Shown piece after piece: positions 42,561 to 53,158 of a DNA stretch of 64,000 bases (position 1 is the first letter of the stretch; each line of letters starts with the position of its first letter). The DNA comes from Allomyces arbusculus (taxonomy: Eukaryota > Blastocladiomycota > Blastocladiomycetes > Blastocladiales > Blastocladiaceae), in NCBI GenBank assembly GCA_027604705.1, contig JADHYV010000028.1:124001-188000 (forward strand), read 5' to 3'. Under the pieces are notes generated by a model, which saw only the letters and a list, made by a program, of their open reading frames with translations, searched no databases and had not been told where the DNA came from. The translations under genes and the position numbers were made by a program.

Positions 42561-44169
42561 GGTGGGCAATGGTTGCAATATTTGCCGGGCAGGTCTACTT
42601 GACAGGTCGGCTCGAGCGTGCGCGTCGGATCTACAGCAGCCGCGGGTCCTGTGCGCGTCAGGATCACGAAGTTGGAGCGTGTAGAGGGCGGGTTGGGCGT
42701 TGCGAGACCATACCACGACGGTGTCGTTCGTGGGCAAAGCAAATCTGCGGGGAGCGAGAAGCAAACGGACGCCGGCGACCGAATCCGACTCGCGCGCTCG
42801 AAGAGCAACGGTTTTTCGGCCATCCGTTCATTCCGGCTCACCCTTGGCCCTGGCGACCCTTGGCGGCGGCTCGAAAGAGGCGAACATTTCGCGACCGGTG
42901 AGACCCGCAGTGAAAGCCACAGCGAACAGAGCGGAAGTAGTGGCCGGCCAGCGGGAACGTCGTAGGTGTGATCGCAGCGGTGGTCGTTGGGGACGGCGTC
43001 CATGCCCCACCAGCAGGAATGGACGAGGGGAGTGCTGGGAGAAAGAGGAGACACTTCGGTGGACGCATTGCACGTGCCGCCACGTCAACGTGATTGCTGG
43101 GAAATGACGGTTAGCGCTGGTAACTTGGCAGCAATCAACGATCATTTCCTGATCAAACGCCCTCGGCCCTCGACTGCCCTCGCCCAAGTCGCGACCAAGC
43201 GCTGGCGCACGCCCCACCGCTCTCCTGTCGCCACCACACGCCGCTTTGGACGCTGCACCACCATGGGCAACCATACCGAGGCCTGCTGCGCCGGACATAA
43301 ACGTTCTTTGTCGCCACGACAAGATGTCACTGCAGGACCCCATGACGGCGCAATCATTTGTCGGCATTGTGTGCGAGGGCCCGGGCTCATGAAGGGTCGG
43401 CCGCCCAATGCTGATCGGCAGTTCCTGGCCGTCTGGCGCCATTTGAGGGCGAGGACATGGCGCAACCGCTCCAGACCACGCTCGGTTGCATGCACAGCCA
43501 AAAGAGCATTTCATTGCGAGCAAGCCAATAGGCCTGCGCCAGGAGGAGTGGTGAGGGACGGGAAATGGGCTCCGCGGCGCGCACAAGTGTTCTCTGCTGG
43601 CGACCTGGCGCAAAGTGGGTCCTGGACCCTTTTTGTGGGGGAGAACAACGAATCGAAGCAACACTCACGCATGCACGGAATCGTTCGGCGCTCCGTTCCG
43701 TTTTGCCTTTCGCCCGACACGCCGGGGGAACGACAATGCACACGCTTTGCCACTTTGCACGTCGGTCGACTCGATCTGTACACGCGTCGTTAGACAAGCA
43801 GAGCACGCCAACCGCTTCCAAATTGTCGTGTTCGACGGGCCCATGCCCAGTGGCGATGGCGTTGATGAGTGGCTCGGATGGGCATAACGTGGGCCCTGTC
43901 CGTTTCGCGCGCCATCGTGGTCGACGACGGGGATCTTCGCCGTCCGGCGCCGCCATGGACCAGGACATGGTCATCGCGCGATTGATCGTACGTTGCGCTC
44001 AACACTGAACGACCGTGCTGTCGTCAGTCTCGTCTGATGTTACAAAAGCCGCAGGCCTTCCCCGCCATGGCTTGCCTTGATCTCGCCTCAACCTCAAATC
44101 TACGCCTGGCCGAACGTATCCTCGCCGGAGCGACTCTCCTCCATTGGCGATCATTTTGTCCAAGTAACC
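42561..44169. other. gene-free intergenic region
   Basis: About 1.6 kb between the ELO (-) and PRM10-like (+) start codons. Long but low-information frames exist on both strands (e.g. 42828-43664 minus) and none resembles a known protein or has intron signals joining it to another. Contains both promoters by position. Confidence 0.45.
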
Positions 44170-47100
44170 ATGGCGCCGCACCCGTCCAACCATGATCCAT
44201 CCTCCTCGACGCCTCGAACAACCGGCCCCGCGAGCAGGCCAGAAGCAGCAAGCTCGAGCAACGCTGATGATATCGTACCAGCATCAAACCGTCCGTCCTT
44301 GACCATCCAGACCACGGATCTTCATGTTCACGCTGCGAGCGCACCACCATCTCCCCGATTTACGGCTTCCGCAAGCAAAACTGCACCCGCTGCCAGTACC
44401 CCGTCCGGGTCGTCGCGCCCAACTTCGGCCACTGCAGCACGGCACCGTCGCCCTGCATCAGCGAGCGGTTTCGCAACACCCAAGCCTGGTCATGCTGTGC
44501 GCTCTCCCGTGGCTCTGTCGAACGCGCAAGCGCTTGCGCGTCAGGACGAGTCCATCAACCAGCTGCGCCGCCAGCTGTTTTGGTCGCACGAGCTCGCAGC
44601 GAGCGGATTGGGCGGCAGCTTGGCCGCGTCGCCCTCGGCCAGTCTACCCGCATCACCGTCGCTTCACCCGCTCATCCCGCCAACAGCAGCTGTGCGTTCG
44701 CGGCCGGTAAGCCGCACGTCGCTCGAATGGGCGCCGCCGACCGCCAACTGGGCTTCGCCCACGTCGACTTTTCTTGAAGTTGACGACGACGCACCCGGGA
44801 GCGGAACGACGACGCCGCGTACGAACCGTCGTTCCGCTCACTTGGGTGGATTCGTTCACGTTGAGGGGTCAGTCACGCCGCGGCCCGATTTTGTCGACCC
44901 GGTGCATGGGCACATTCCGTCGCGACCCGTGTCGCGCAGTGGGACGCCGCTGCCGTCGCCCGAGCTGTACCCGGCGTCCACGGGCGTGCCCACCCCTGGC
45001 GAGGCATTTTTGCCCTTGCCTGCGGCTACCGAGGAGTATGTACATGTGTCCGGGTCGGTCCGCGCGTCGACTGAGAGCACGCCCAAGATGCACGGCTTGA
45101 CTGGCTCGGTGCCTGTCATGACGCGCAAACGTGTCGCTCGTCCCGTCCAGGCCGACCAGAACGGAGTCGTCGTGGGCTACTTTGACGTGCGGCGCCATTT
45201 CTTGGTCACGCTCGCCGAAAGTCTCATTCGATTCGGCTCGCCAAACTATCGGCTCGAGTACGTTCTTCGCGGTTGTTCAGGTCGTGTAGAGCCTTCTCCA
45301 CCCGAAAAAACTGACGTATTTGGCCGTCAGGTATTTGCTCAAGTTGGCGTCAGAAACGCTCCACGTCACGACGTCGACCTTTGCGCTGCCGAACATGCTG
45401 CTCATTGGCTACGAATCGCCCATCGACTACCGCACGGAAACGGTCTTTTTGACGGTACCAGCCGGTGGGTAGACTGCTCCTGATGGGGAATGGTGCGATT
45501 GCGCGTGACTGACCCTGCATCGCCGCCCACCACCAGGCTACGAGCTTTGGAAGCTCTACCAGACCAACCTGCTCTGCAAGGACCTCGCGGCCAAGAAAAT
45601 CACGATCGAGACTGCGATCGAGACGCTTGAAGAACTCATTGACGCGCCGTCGACGTGGTCGGCCTTTGCCTACTGCATCGCAACGGCCGGTTGCAGCATG
45701 TTTGTCGCGCCACTGGCGTTCAACGGATCCATGGTCGATGCGAGTGTCGCAGGTCTTCTCGGCGTCTTGGTCGGCGTGCTCGACCTCCTCTCGTCACGGT
45801 TCCCGACTTTTTCCAACATCTACGACATTATCGTCTCGCTGCTCGTCTCGTTTCTCGCCGCCGGGTTCAAGTTGCTCATTGAATATCCGCTGTCGTCGGC
45901 CAACAAGTCGGTCGCGTCGCTAAAGCCCGCATCGAGCAGTTCGTCGGGACTGTGTTACATGGGCGTAACACTGTCGACGCTGTTCATTATCCTGCCCGGT
46001 TTGTCGATTTCCATGTCGCTTGTCGAGCTTAACTCCAAGCACGTCATTTCCGGCACCGTACGCCTGGCCAATGGGCTCGTCAAGACGCTCACGCAGGCGT
46101 TTGGGATTGTGCTCGGGTCGCGAATTGCCGTGGCCGCTGCCGAGCACTGGTGGCCCGAGTCGTCGGCGACCGTGTTCCAGGACAGTTTGTTCATGGCGTG
46201 CTCGCCGTCCCAGTCGTTCGCGTCGCAGTACGGCGAGTGGCTGCTGCTGCCGTCGGTTGTCATGTTTGCCATTTGCCAGGGCATCCAACTGCGCGCCTCG
46301 CCCAAGCAATTTGGGATCACGACCTTGGCCGTGCTTGTCGCGTACTGGTCTTCGTATGTCCTCAAGTTTGGTACGCTCTTCACAAAACCTCGCTCTAAAT
46401 TCATCCTTCTCGATCCTGACCCCTGACTCTTCCATCGAACAGTGGATATCGGCCCTGAAGCCACGTCGGCTCTGGCCGCGTTCTGCGTCGGCATCGCATG
46501 CAACATCTACTCGCGCATCTCGCACAACCCCGGCACGGCCCCACTCCTCGCTGGTGTCCTACTCCTCGTTCCTGGCGGTTTGGGCGTGCGGTCATCTCTT
46601 TCCCTGATCGCCGCATTCGGCAGCTCCAACGCCGCCACAAGCCCTGTCGCGTCCTCTGGTGGTCTGATCTTGCAAATGATTTTGATCTCGCTCAGCATCG
46701 CGCTCGGCGTGTTGGCCAGCCGCATCGTCCCGCCCGTCGAGACGCAGCTCAAGACGAGTCGTATCGTCGAACTGCGGCGCAAGGTTGCGGCCAAGGAGGC
46801 TGCACGTGCGCGCGCGGCCGCGGCCAACCAGCATCCGCCAACCTCAAGCGTTGCCGGCGTGCGGGCGCGCGTGCAGGCAGCGGCGCGGTGGACATGGCAG
46901 AAATTGCGGCGCCTCGTCTGGCGCGGACCCATCAAAAACGAATTGCCGCGGCCCGAGGACCCGATCGCGCGGCAGCATATCACGTTTGATGAGTCGCCGT
47001 CGGCGCCCGCGTCGGTCGTGGGGGTCCCGCCACCGCCGATGCCACCGACGGGCCGCGCGCGCCGCTCACCGGTGGAGAGGTTTGATGACGATGATGGGGA

Positions 47101-47443
47101 TATCGAGGTGATTGTGGATCCGAATGACGGCGTTAAGCACATGCGCGCATCGCGGTCGTCTGCGAACGTGCCGCCGTCCGTCCGGTCGACAGGCGGCTCC
47201 AGTGGTGGTAGCAGCGACGACGAGGATGCCGATGACGAAAGCGAGCAGAACGTGCCCGATTCGTCAACTGCGCAGGAGGCCATTGCCGAGCACTACCATC
47301 AGCAGTTGCGTCTGTGGCTGCGGCGATGGGAGTGGGCCGTCAAGTCAGGCAAGCGTGGGTCTGCGGAAAAGGCCATGGTCAAACGATACCTGCGCAAGTG
47401 GGAGTCGTTTGCCGATATCGTGCCGCCGCCGCGGCCTCGTTAA
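44170..47443 (+). CDS. PRM10: PRM10/ThrE-family membrane transporter
   Basis: Fungal relative of bacterial threonine/serine exporter ThrE; yeast Prm10 is pheromone-regulated, with its substrate not established. Exons 44170-45257, 45331-45464, 45537-46370 and 46443-47443 sum to 1,019 codons (1,018 aa). Residues 1-340 are Ser/Pro/Thr-rich and disordered with recurrent 'SRPVSR'-like strings. The ThrE N-terminal half begins 'LVTLAESLIRFGSPNYRLEY', which leads into 'LHVTTSTFALPNMLLIGY'. About ten TM helices follow, including 'SAFAYCIATAGCSMFVAPLA', 'LFIILPGLSISMSLVEL' and 'PGTAPLLAGVLLLVPGGLGV', the last typical of the second ThrE half. The C-terminal 270 residues are charged, with an acidic Ser-rich patch. 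Probably plasma or vacuolar membrane. Confidence 0.9.
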
Positions 47444-47791
47444 TCATGAAGAACGCGCACGAGCGCATGTCATCCACCGCTTTTTGATGCTCTTCTGGTC
47501 GAAATTGTTATTCTCATGTGCCATGCCGTCGATGTTGTCCATGATTAACCAGCCTGTGCGTCAGCGCGTCCTAATCTGTCGACGCGCCGTGTATAATACA
47601 ATTCGCGGTGACATCTAGACATTGCTCCTCAGCTTGACCTCGCTCGGGTCGAATGGTTTGTGGTCGAAGTGGCATCAATTTGAGCATACGACAGCCAACG
47701 GTGATTGAAGTGTAGTGTAGGGTGGGGACGGACTTAATTACAGTAATCACAGTCAAAAGTCCCAGCCGTTGCATATGCTCCACCAACAACC
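47444..47791. other. intergenic region
   Basis: 348 bp, lower GC; PRM10-like 3' end and promoter of the DUF4604 gene. No gene seen. Confidence 0.45.
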
Positions 47792-48770
47792 ATGTCCAAC
47801 TCGTCGCAACACGACCGCTACAATGCTCCGCGACGAACCGAGCTATCATTTGGCCCAAGCGCGCGACCAGATCATGACGACACCGACGAGTTTGGTCGGC
47901 ACCGCGATCGACGCAGTCACGCACCAGATGACCGTGACCGTGACCGCGACCGCGACCGCGACCGACCTTCATACCGTCCTCGATATGACCTACAAGGCTC
48001 GCGCTCCTCGGGCCGTGGCGGTCGCGGCGGCGGCGGTGGCCGGCGCCGGATGGAGGATTGGGACTCGGGCGAGCCCGAACGCGATAACGCGCGCGACCCG
48101 CTGCCCGAGCAACTAGGTCCACCCGGTGGTAGCGACGATGAGGGTCCCGCTGGTGCAGGAGAGGCTGGTCCAGCGCCCAAGATGGGCTCGTACAAGATGC
48201 GGCAGTCGTTGCAATTCCAAAAACGCACACCAGCGTTCTTGCAGCGAATGATGCAGGGCGTGGGGGACTCGCGCCCGACACCAATGGTACGCGCCTATGT
48301 GTTCTCTGCAATATGGTGGAGTCATGTACTAATTTATTGTGTTTCCATAGCCGCGACGAGCGATTGCCGGCGAATCCGAACTCTACGACGACGGCCCGAC
48401 CATTGTGTGGGGCGACGATGACGCCGACGCGGCCCTACCGCACCTGTCCGCGGCCGAGCTCGCCAAGCTCAAGGTTCTCCACCCGGGCGCCAAGCTTGCC
48501 GAGGAGCTGACTCCCGCGACAGCAACAGAAGAGCCTGCTGAGCCTGTCGAACCGGAGCCGCCAGCTGTCGACGAAAAGTCGGGCAAGCTCTTGTTCCGTC
48601 GTCCCGCTCGGTCGTCGGATGCGCCGTCGACGGGTTCCGCACCGGCCAAGAAGAGCAGTGTTCAGATTGGCAAGGCCAGTTCCGCCAAGGCACCAGCCAA
48701 GGCAAAGACAGGAAAGAGTGGATCTAGTGGAAAGCCCAAGTCGGGTCATTTGTTATCGTTTGACGACTAG
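47792..48770 (+). CDS. DUF4604 / KIAA1143-like nuclear protein
   Basis: Exons 47792-48286 and 48351-48770 encode 304 aa. The conserved pieces of the DUF4604 (KIAA1143) family are present in order: 'LQFQKRTPAFLQRM' (family: VSYVRPAEPAFLARF), 'DDGPTIVWGDD', 'GKLLFRRPAR' and the C-terminal 'GHLLSFDD'. The first 110 residues are disordered with a (Asp-Arg)n run at about residues 46-58 and a Gly/Arg-rich RGG-like patch. Function of the family is unknown, and the charged RD and RGG stretches suggest a nuclear or RNA-associated role. Its stop is only 60 bp from the convergent MDM1 stop. Confidence 0.85.
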
Positions 48771-48830
48771 AACGTGATGCAAAATTGGTGACGACATCAA
48801 AGGCAGTATATGTACAATCGCAACTGCTGG

Positions 48831-51800
48831 TTACTCGACACCCACAGGTGGTGCCCGCGGGTGCAAAAATACTTCGTCGACGATCACGTCGAGCATCGAA
48901 TACAGCAGGTGCCGATTCATGAGCTGGTTCTGCAAGAGCGACAGCAACCGTGCACCACCCTTGCGCGCGTTTTGTCGCCCGACAAAGCTGCCGAGAATCT
49001 CTGAGATGGTGTGAAGATGTGAGCAGGATAATCCACCAATGTAGAAGCGCAGGCCAATACGTACCAGGGACGAGCGTGGTCACTTTTTGACGCGCACTCT
49101 GCTTGGTCTGTGCGCGCTCGGCGTCGGTCGGTTCGACGCGCGACGTGTTCCACTTGCCGTCGGGCCACAACGCGTCGCTCAGCGTCGTGATGTACCAATG
49201 AATCATGTTCGGCGACGACAGCAAGTCGAGCGACTCGACGAGTTTCCTATCGCTCCATGTCAGTTCCGGCATCATCAAAGTGGGAGCCGTAAATGAGCAA
49301 GCAAACGCACCGGTCAATCGTCTCGCCCAAAATCTGCTGCAAAATGATCAGCACCGCTTGCCGCCGCAACCAGTTATCCTTGAGGTCAAACACCTCAATA
49401 AAGAGCTCAGCAAACACGTCCGACGCCTTTTCCTCGCGCGCGTACGGCCCTCCACGCGCGCTCCCGCCCGTGCTCCCACCACCACTCCCGAGCGACTCGG
49501 AACTGTTCAGCAAGTCACCACCGGCCGCGAGCCGCTCGCTGCCGCCGCCGCTGCCGCTGCCGCTTCCGATGCGCGTCGTCGAGTCGAGCAAGTTGGAAAA
49601 CGACAGGAACCCGCCGCCCACATTCGTTAGCCCGGCCTTCCCACCCGGTCCGGCGCGACCAGCATTCTCGGCATTCGGGCCCGCAAATACATCGAGTCCA
49701 TTGACGATCTTCTGCTGCAGCTGCCGCATGAGCGATAAGCCCGAGCGCGGTGCGCCTGCGGTTACCCGTGCCTGCCGCGCCTGCAAGTCAGCAACGTCGA
49801 GCTTCTCTTGGCAAATGAACCGGCGAAACTCCTCCGAATCGCAAATTTCTTGGTGCGCGCAAAGGGCCTGCAAGTACTTGCCGAGCTTGTCTTGCCGGCT
49901 TTCGGCGAGCGACTTCATGAGCACGTTGCCGAGAATCACGTTAGGTGCCTTTTTGGGCAAGTCATACTGCTGCACAATCGAGAATTTGGCCTTGAGCAGT
50001 TGGTGCAGTGCGAGAAACTCGGAGTAGCGCCGCGTCACGATCCACCCGGGCGAGTCCGAGTCGAGGTTCTTGACTTCAATCACGTAAAGTGAGAATTCCT
50101 TGGTGCCATCGGTGCCGACCGTGTTGGAAATGACGTTGACGCTGCAGCGGCCCTACATGGTAGTGCGCGTCGAGGTCAGCAGCCTGCTCACACTCATGAA
50201 GCATGAAGAGTCGAACACCAACAACGAACCGAAACGATCAGCGTCGGCTCCTTGCGGTCCTCTTGAATTTCCTGCCACAGCAGCTCACGCATCTCGTCGC
50301 GAATAGTCAATTTCGACTTTTCGAGAATGCGAATCAGCTCGTGATCCTTGTGGGACGCCTGCGCCTTGGCGAGCAGCGAGTCCAAGACAGCCTCCTGCTG
50401 CACGAGCACGTCAATCCGCCGGCGCAAATGCGCCTTGGCCGACGCCGCCGCACCACCTACAACCCGTCCACCACCCAAGAGCGCATTCGCCGACCAATTC
50501 GACGACACGATCGACGACGGCCGCGTCGTAGACCCGGCCGACGACGTGCTATTCGCACGCGAATGCACAGACCCGTGGTCACTGCCCGCGGTCGCATGCG
50601 CGGCCGGGACTGTTGTAGTCGCATCGTCGTCAAGATCGCCCGTCAAAATCGTGCGCAGCTCCTCCTCGACAGCCTCAACGGCCTCGTCCGACGGCAGCAA
50701 CGCCTCTTCGCTGAGCAGATTCAGGTCGACGAGGTATTCAGACGAATCGGCCGCGGCGCGTGCGGCGAGCAGAGCGTCGCGGTCGCTCACGAATCCCGGG
50801 TCATTAATGAGCGACAAGTACAGGTCGCTGCGCACAAACTGCACGAAATCGGTCGACTCCATTTGCTGATAGACGTAGGTCTGCGCGTCGAGCACTGGCT
50901 GGTACTGCTGAACTAAATGCCGCTGGTCCGGAGGGTCGGCAGGTTGCGCGAGAGGTGCTGGACTGTTCGTGTTCGCACCACTGCCACCGTCGCGGCCGCG
51001 CGTTGGGGTGCGTGTTGGCGTGCGTGTCGGCGTGCGTGCGCGATCCAGCTTGCCCGTATCGCTCGCGAGTAACGGCTCCTCGTTGGCCACGGCCGGGGTC
51101 ACGCCGAGCCCCATCAAGTGTGTGAGCTGCAGCGACAGGTTGAGCGGTAACTTGACAAACTTTGGGCTGGTCGGCGCGAAGAATAGCTGGAAAATTTGCT
51201 CAAAGTCTTGCCTTAGCGACTCGGGCGCCTGGAACGTGCCGAGATGCTGACGGAAACTCTCGGCCATGAGCCAGCACTGTAGCAGGTTCGTGCGCTGGCT
51301 CTGGTCGACAAACTCCATGAAGTACGACAGGCCCGTTGACGATGCGAGCAATTGCGTGAGCGAAATGTGGTGACTGGAGACGCCCACGGTTACGTTGCGC
51401 GGCACGTACGGCGGCCCGCCGAGTTCCTCGATGCGTTTCTCCACGTGCATCTTGGCAGAGAGCAGCTGGTTGATGAATGTCATGACGTCCTCGACGAGCA
51501 TGCCGTGCACCGTCTCGCCCGGCACACGGTCGAGAATGTCGAGTCGCCGGCGGCGGATGTCCATGACAATCTGGTTGCGTAGCTTCTTGGCCTCAATTAA
51601 GCTCTTGCACGCCTTGATGTTGCGCAGAAACTCGTCGTTGGAATGCATTGGCAGCGCCGTCTGGCTCGAGTCGACGGTCTGCTCGTCCAGGATCTTGCGA
51701 AACCGGTAGATGATGGATAGCTCGCGCATGGCAGCTCCGGCCTACGTGTAACGAACGGGTTGAGGCGAGTTGTCCACCTGGTCAGTTGGGTGCAACCAAG

Positions 51801-52726
51801 CGGTCAACTGGTGGATTTGACATGGGAGCGCGGCACAGATATTGTGAAATTACCAAGCTGTCGATGGTCTGGTTCCAAAAATGCGGCTCCGAGAGCATAG
51901 TCATGACCGGGTGCAGCACGACACACGCGAGTACCTCGCGGACCAGCGTGCGCGAAATCGAACTATTGAGTTCCGGCGCGCGCGGCAGCAGCACGGGCAA
52001 GAGCCGGTCTGCGAGCGAGCGCAAATACGCGAGCTCCGACGTTTGCGTGGACCCCTTGAGGTGCAAACTTGGGTGCAACCGGCCCTGCGCGTACTTGGAT
52101 GCGACGAGCTCGTGGTACTCTTGCGTCTCGGTGAAGAGCCGGTCCTCGTCGGTGCCACGCACGGCCTGCTCGACCTTGCGGAACGCCGACACGTGCGTGA
52201 TCAGAGTCGGCGCGAGCCGCTCGACGACAAGCGATGCTAGCGACACGCGCTGCAAGCGCCGCGCTGCCTCACGGACCGCGTCGCGCAGCAGGAGCTGGAT
52301 GCGGTCGACAAATGTCGGGTCGCTGGAGATGGACGAGTACCATCCGGCAATAAAGTCGCGGATCACCAGCTGGATCAGGTTCTCTGCAGCAGCGAGCGGG
52401 TCGCTGGCCGCTGTCGATGGCGAAGCAGCGTCAGGGCCCTGCAGCAATGGGTCATGGCCCAAGCGGAACGGGCCCTCGCTGTTGAGCGGGAACGATTGGG
52501 CAGCAGCACGCTCGGCGATCAAAGCGGCAAGCCGAGCATCCCACGAGCTGCTGAGCGATAGGCTGCCAACAATGCGTTTGGCCGTTGGTTCGGGCGGATC
52601 AGGCTCCGGGTGCCTCGCCTCCTTGATGTGCAGAAAAAGCGACACGAGCGTCCAAACACCGAGGATAGCGACAAGGCCAATGAGCGAGTTGACGAGAACA
52701 TTGGCAAAAAATTGCACGAGACCCAT
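48831..52726 (-). CDS. MDM1: MDM1/SNX13-14-25-type sorting nexin
   Basis: Tethers ER to vacuole/endosome or lipid droplets in the Mdm1/SNX14 family. Exons 52726-51854, 51741-50230, 50152-49311, 49246-49065 and 49000-48831 sum to 1,193 codons (1,192 aa). Order of domains: N-terminal ER hairpin (about 5-32), PXA (about 85-290), RGS-like (about 416-520; 'SLTQLLASSTGLSYFMEFVD'), a linker with RTPTRTPTRTPTR tandem, a coiled region, PX (about 800-905; 'WIVTRRYSEFLALHQLL', 'PPKK'-type loop as DLPKKAPN), a Ser/Gly-rich linker, and nexin C (about 1000-1180). The PX basic residues for phosphoinositide binding (RRYSEF) are retained. Divergent from YME2, with 432 bp between starts. Confidence 0.94.
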
Positions 52727-53158
52727 GGTGGTAGCTGTTCGCGGGGGGCCGGGTTCGACTTCCGAAGGAAGTTGTGGCCGTGGTCGTGATTGGAGTGGTC
52801 GATATAATGGAGAGAGCCGACACCCCCGAGCGGGCGAGCACCGAGCTCCCGCGAATACTTGATGCACGGGCGAGTGCAACAAGTCGGCGGGGCGCCGGGG
52901 ACGTTGTCTTTGGGCGAGGCAAGGAGTGCAGCACAAAGTTGCCTGCAGGAGCGCGCTGCGACGCGTCTTGAAAGCAAGGCAGGGATCGCAGTGAGCTGGA
53001 CCACATCACTCGCACCTGACACGCGCCTGTGTCGTGTCGTGTTGCGATCGCTGGCTTCCACACCACCTCCACACAACACCGGCGCGCGTGCCAGCGTTTT
53101 TGCATTGAAGGTCGTCAACTTTGATCAGACGCTGCACAAGAAAGGATCCCAAGCTGCC
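52727..53158. promoter_or_regulatory. divergent promoter region, MDM1 / YME2
   Basis: 432 bp separate the starts. GATATAATGG at about 52799-52808 is a TATA-like candidate. No gene supported, although an in-frame extension upstream of YME2 is open back to about 52859. Confidence 0.45.

Noticed and set aside
42828-43664. 278-codon minus-strand open frame and overlapping plus-strand frames
   Set aside because: No recognisable motif; several frames are open at once, a sign of GC-driven absence of stops.
47925-47965. Tandem GACCGN repeats
   Set aside because: They lie within the DUF4604 gene and encode its Asp-Arg run, so they are a coding low-complexity tract and not a separate element.
51000-51040. 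GTGCGTGTTGGC-type tandem repeat
   Set aside because: Encodes the RTPTRTPTRTPTR linker of the MDM1 protein; not an independent repeat element.
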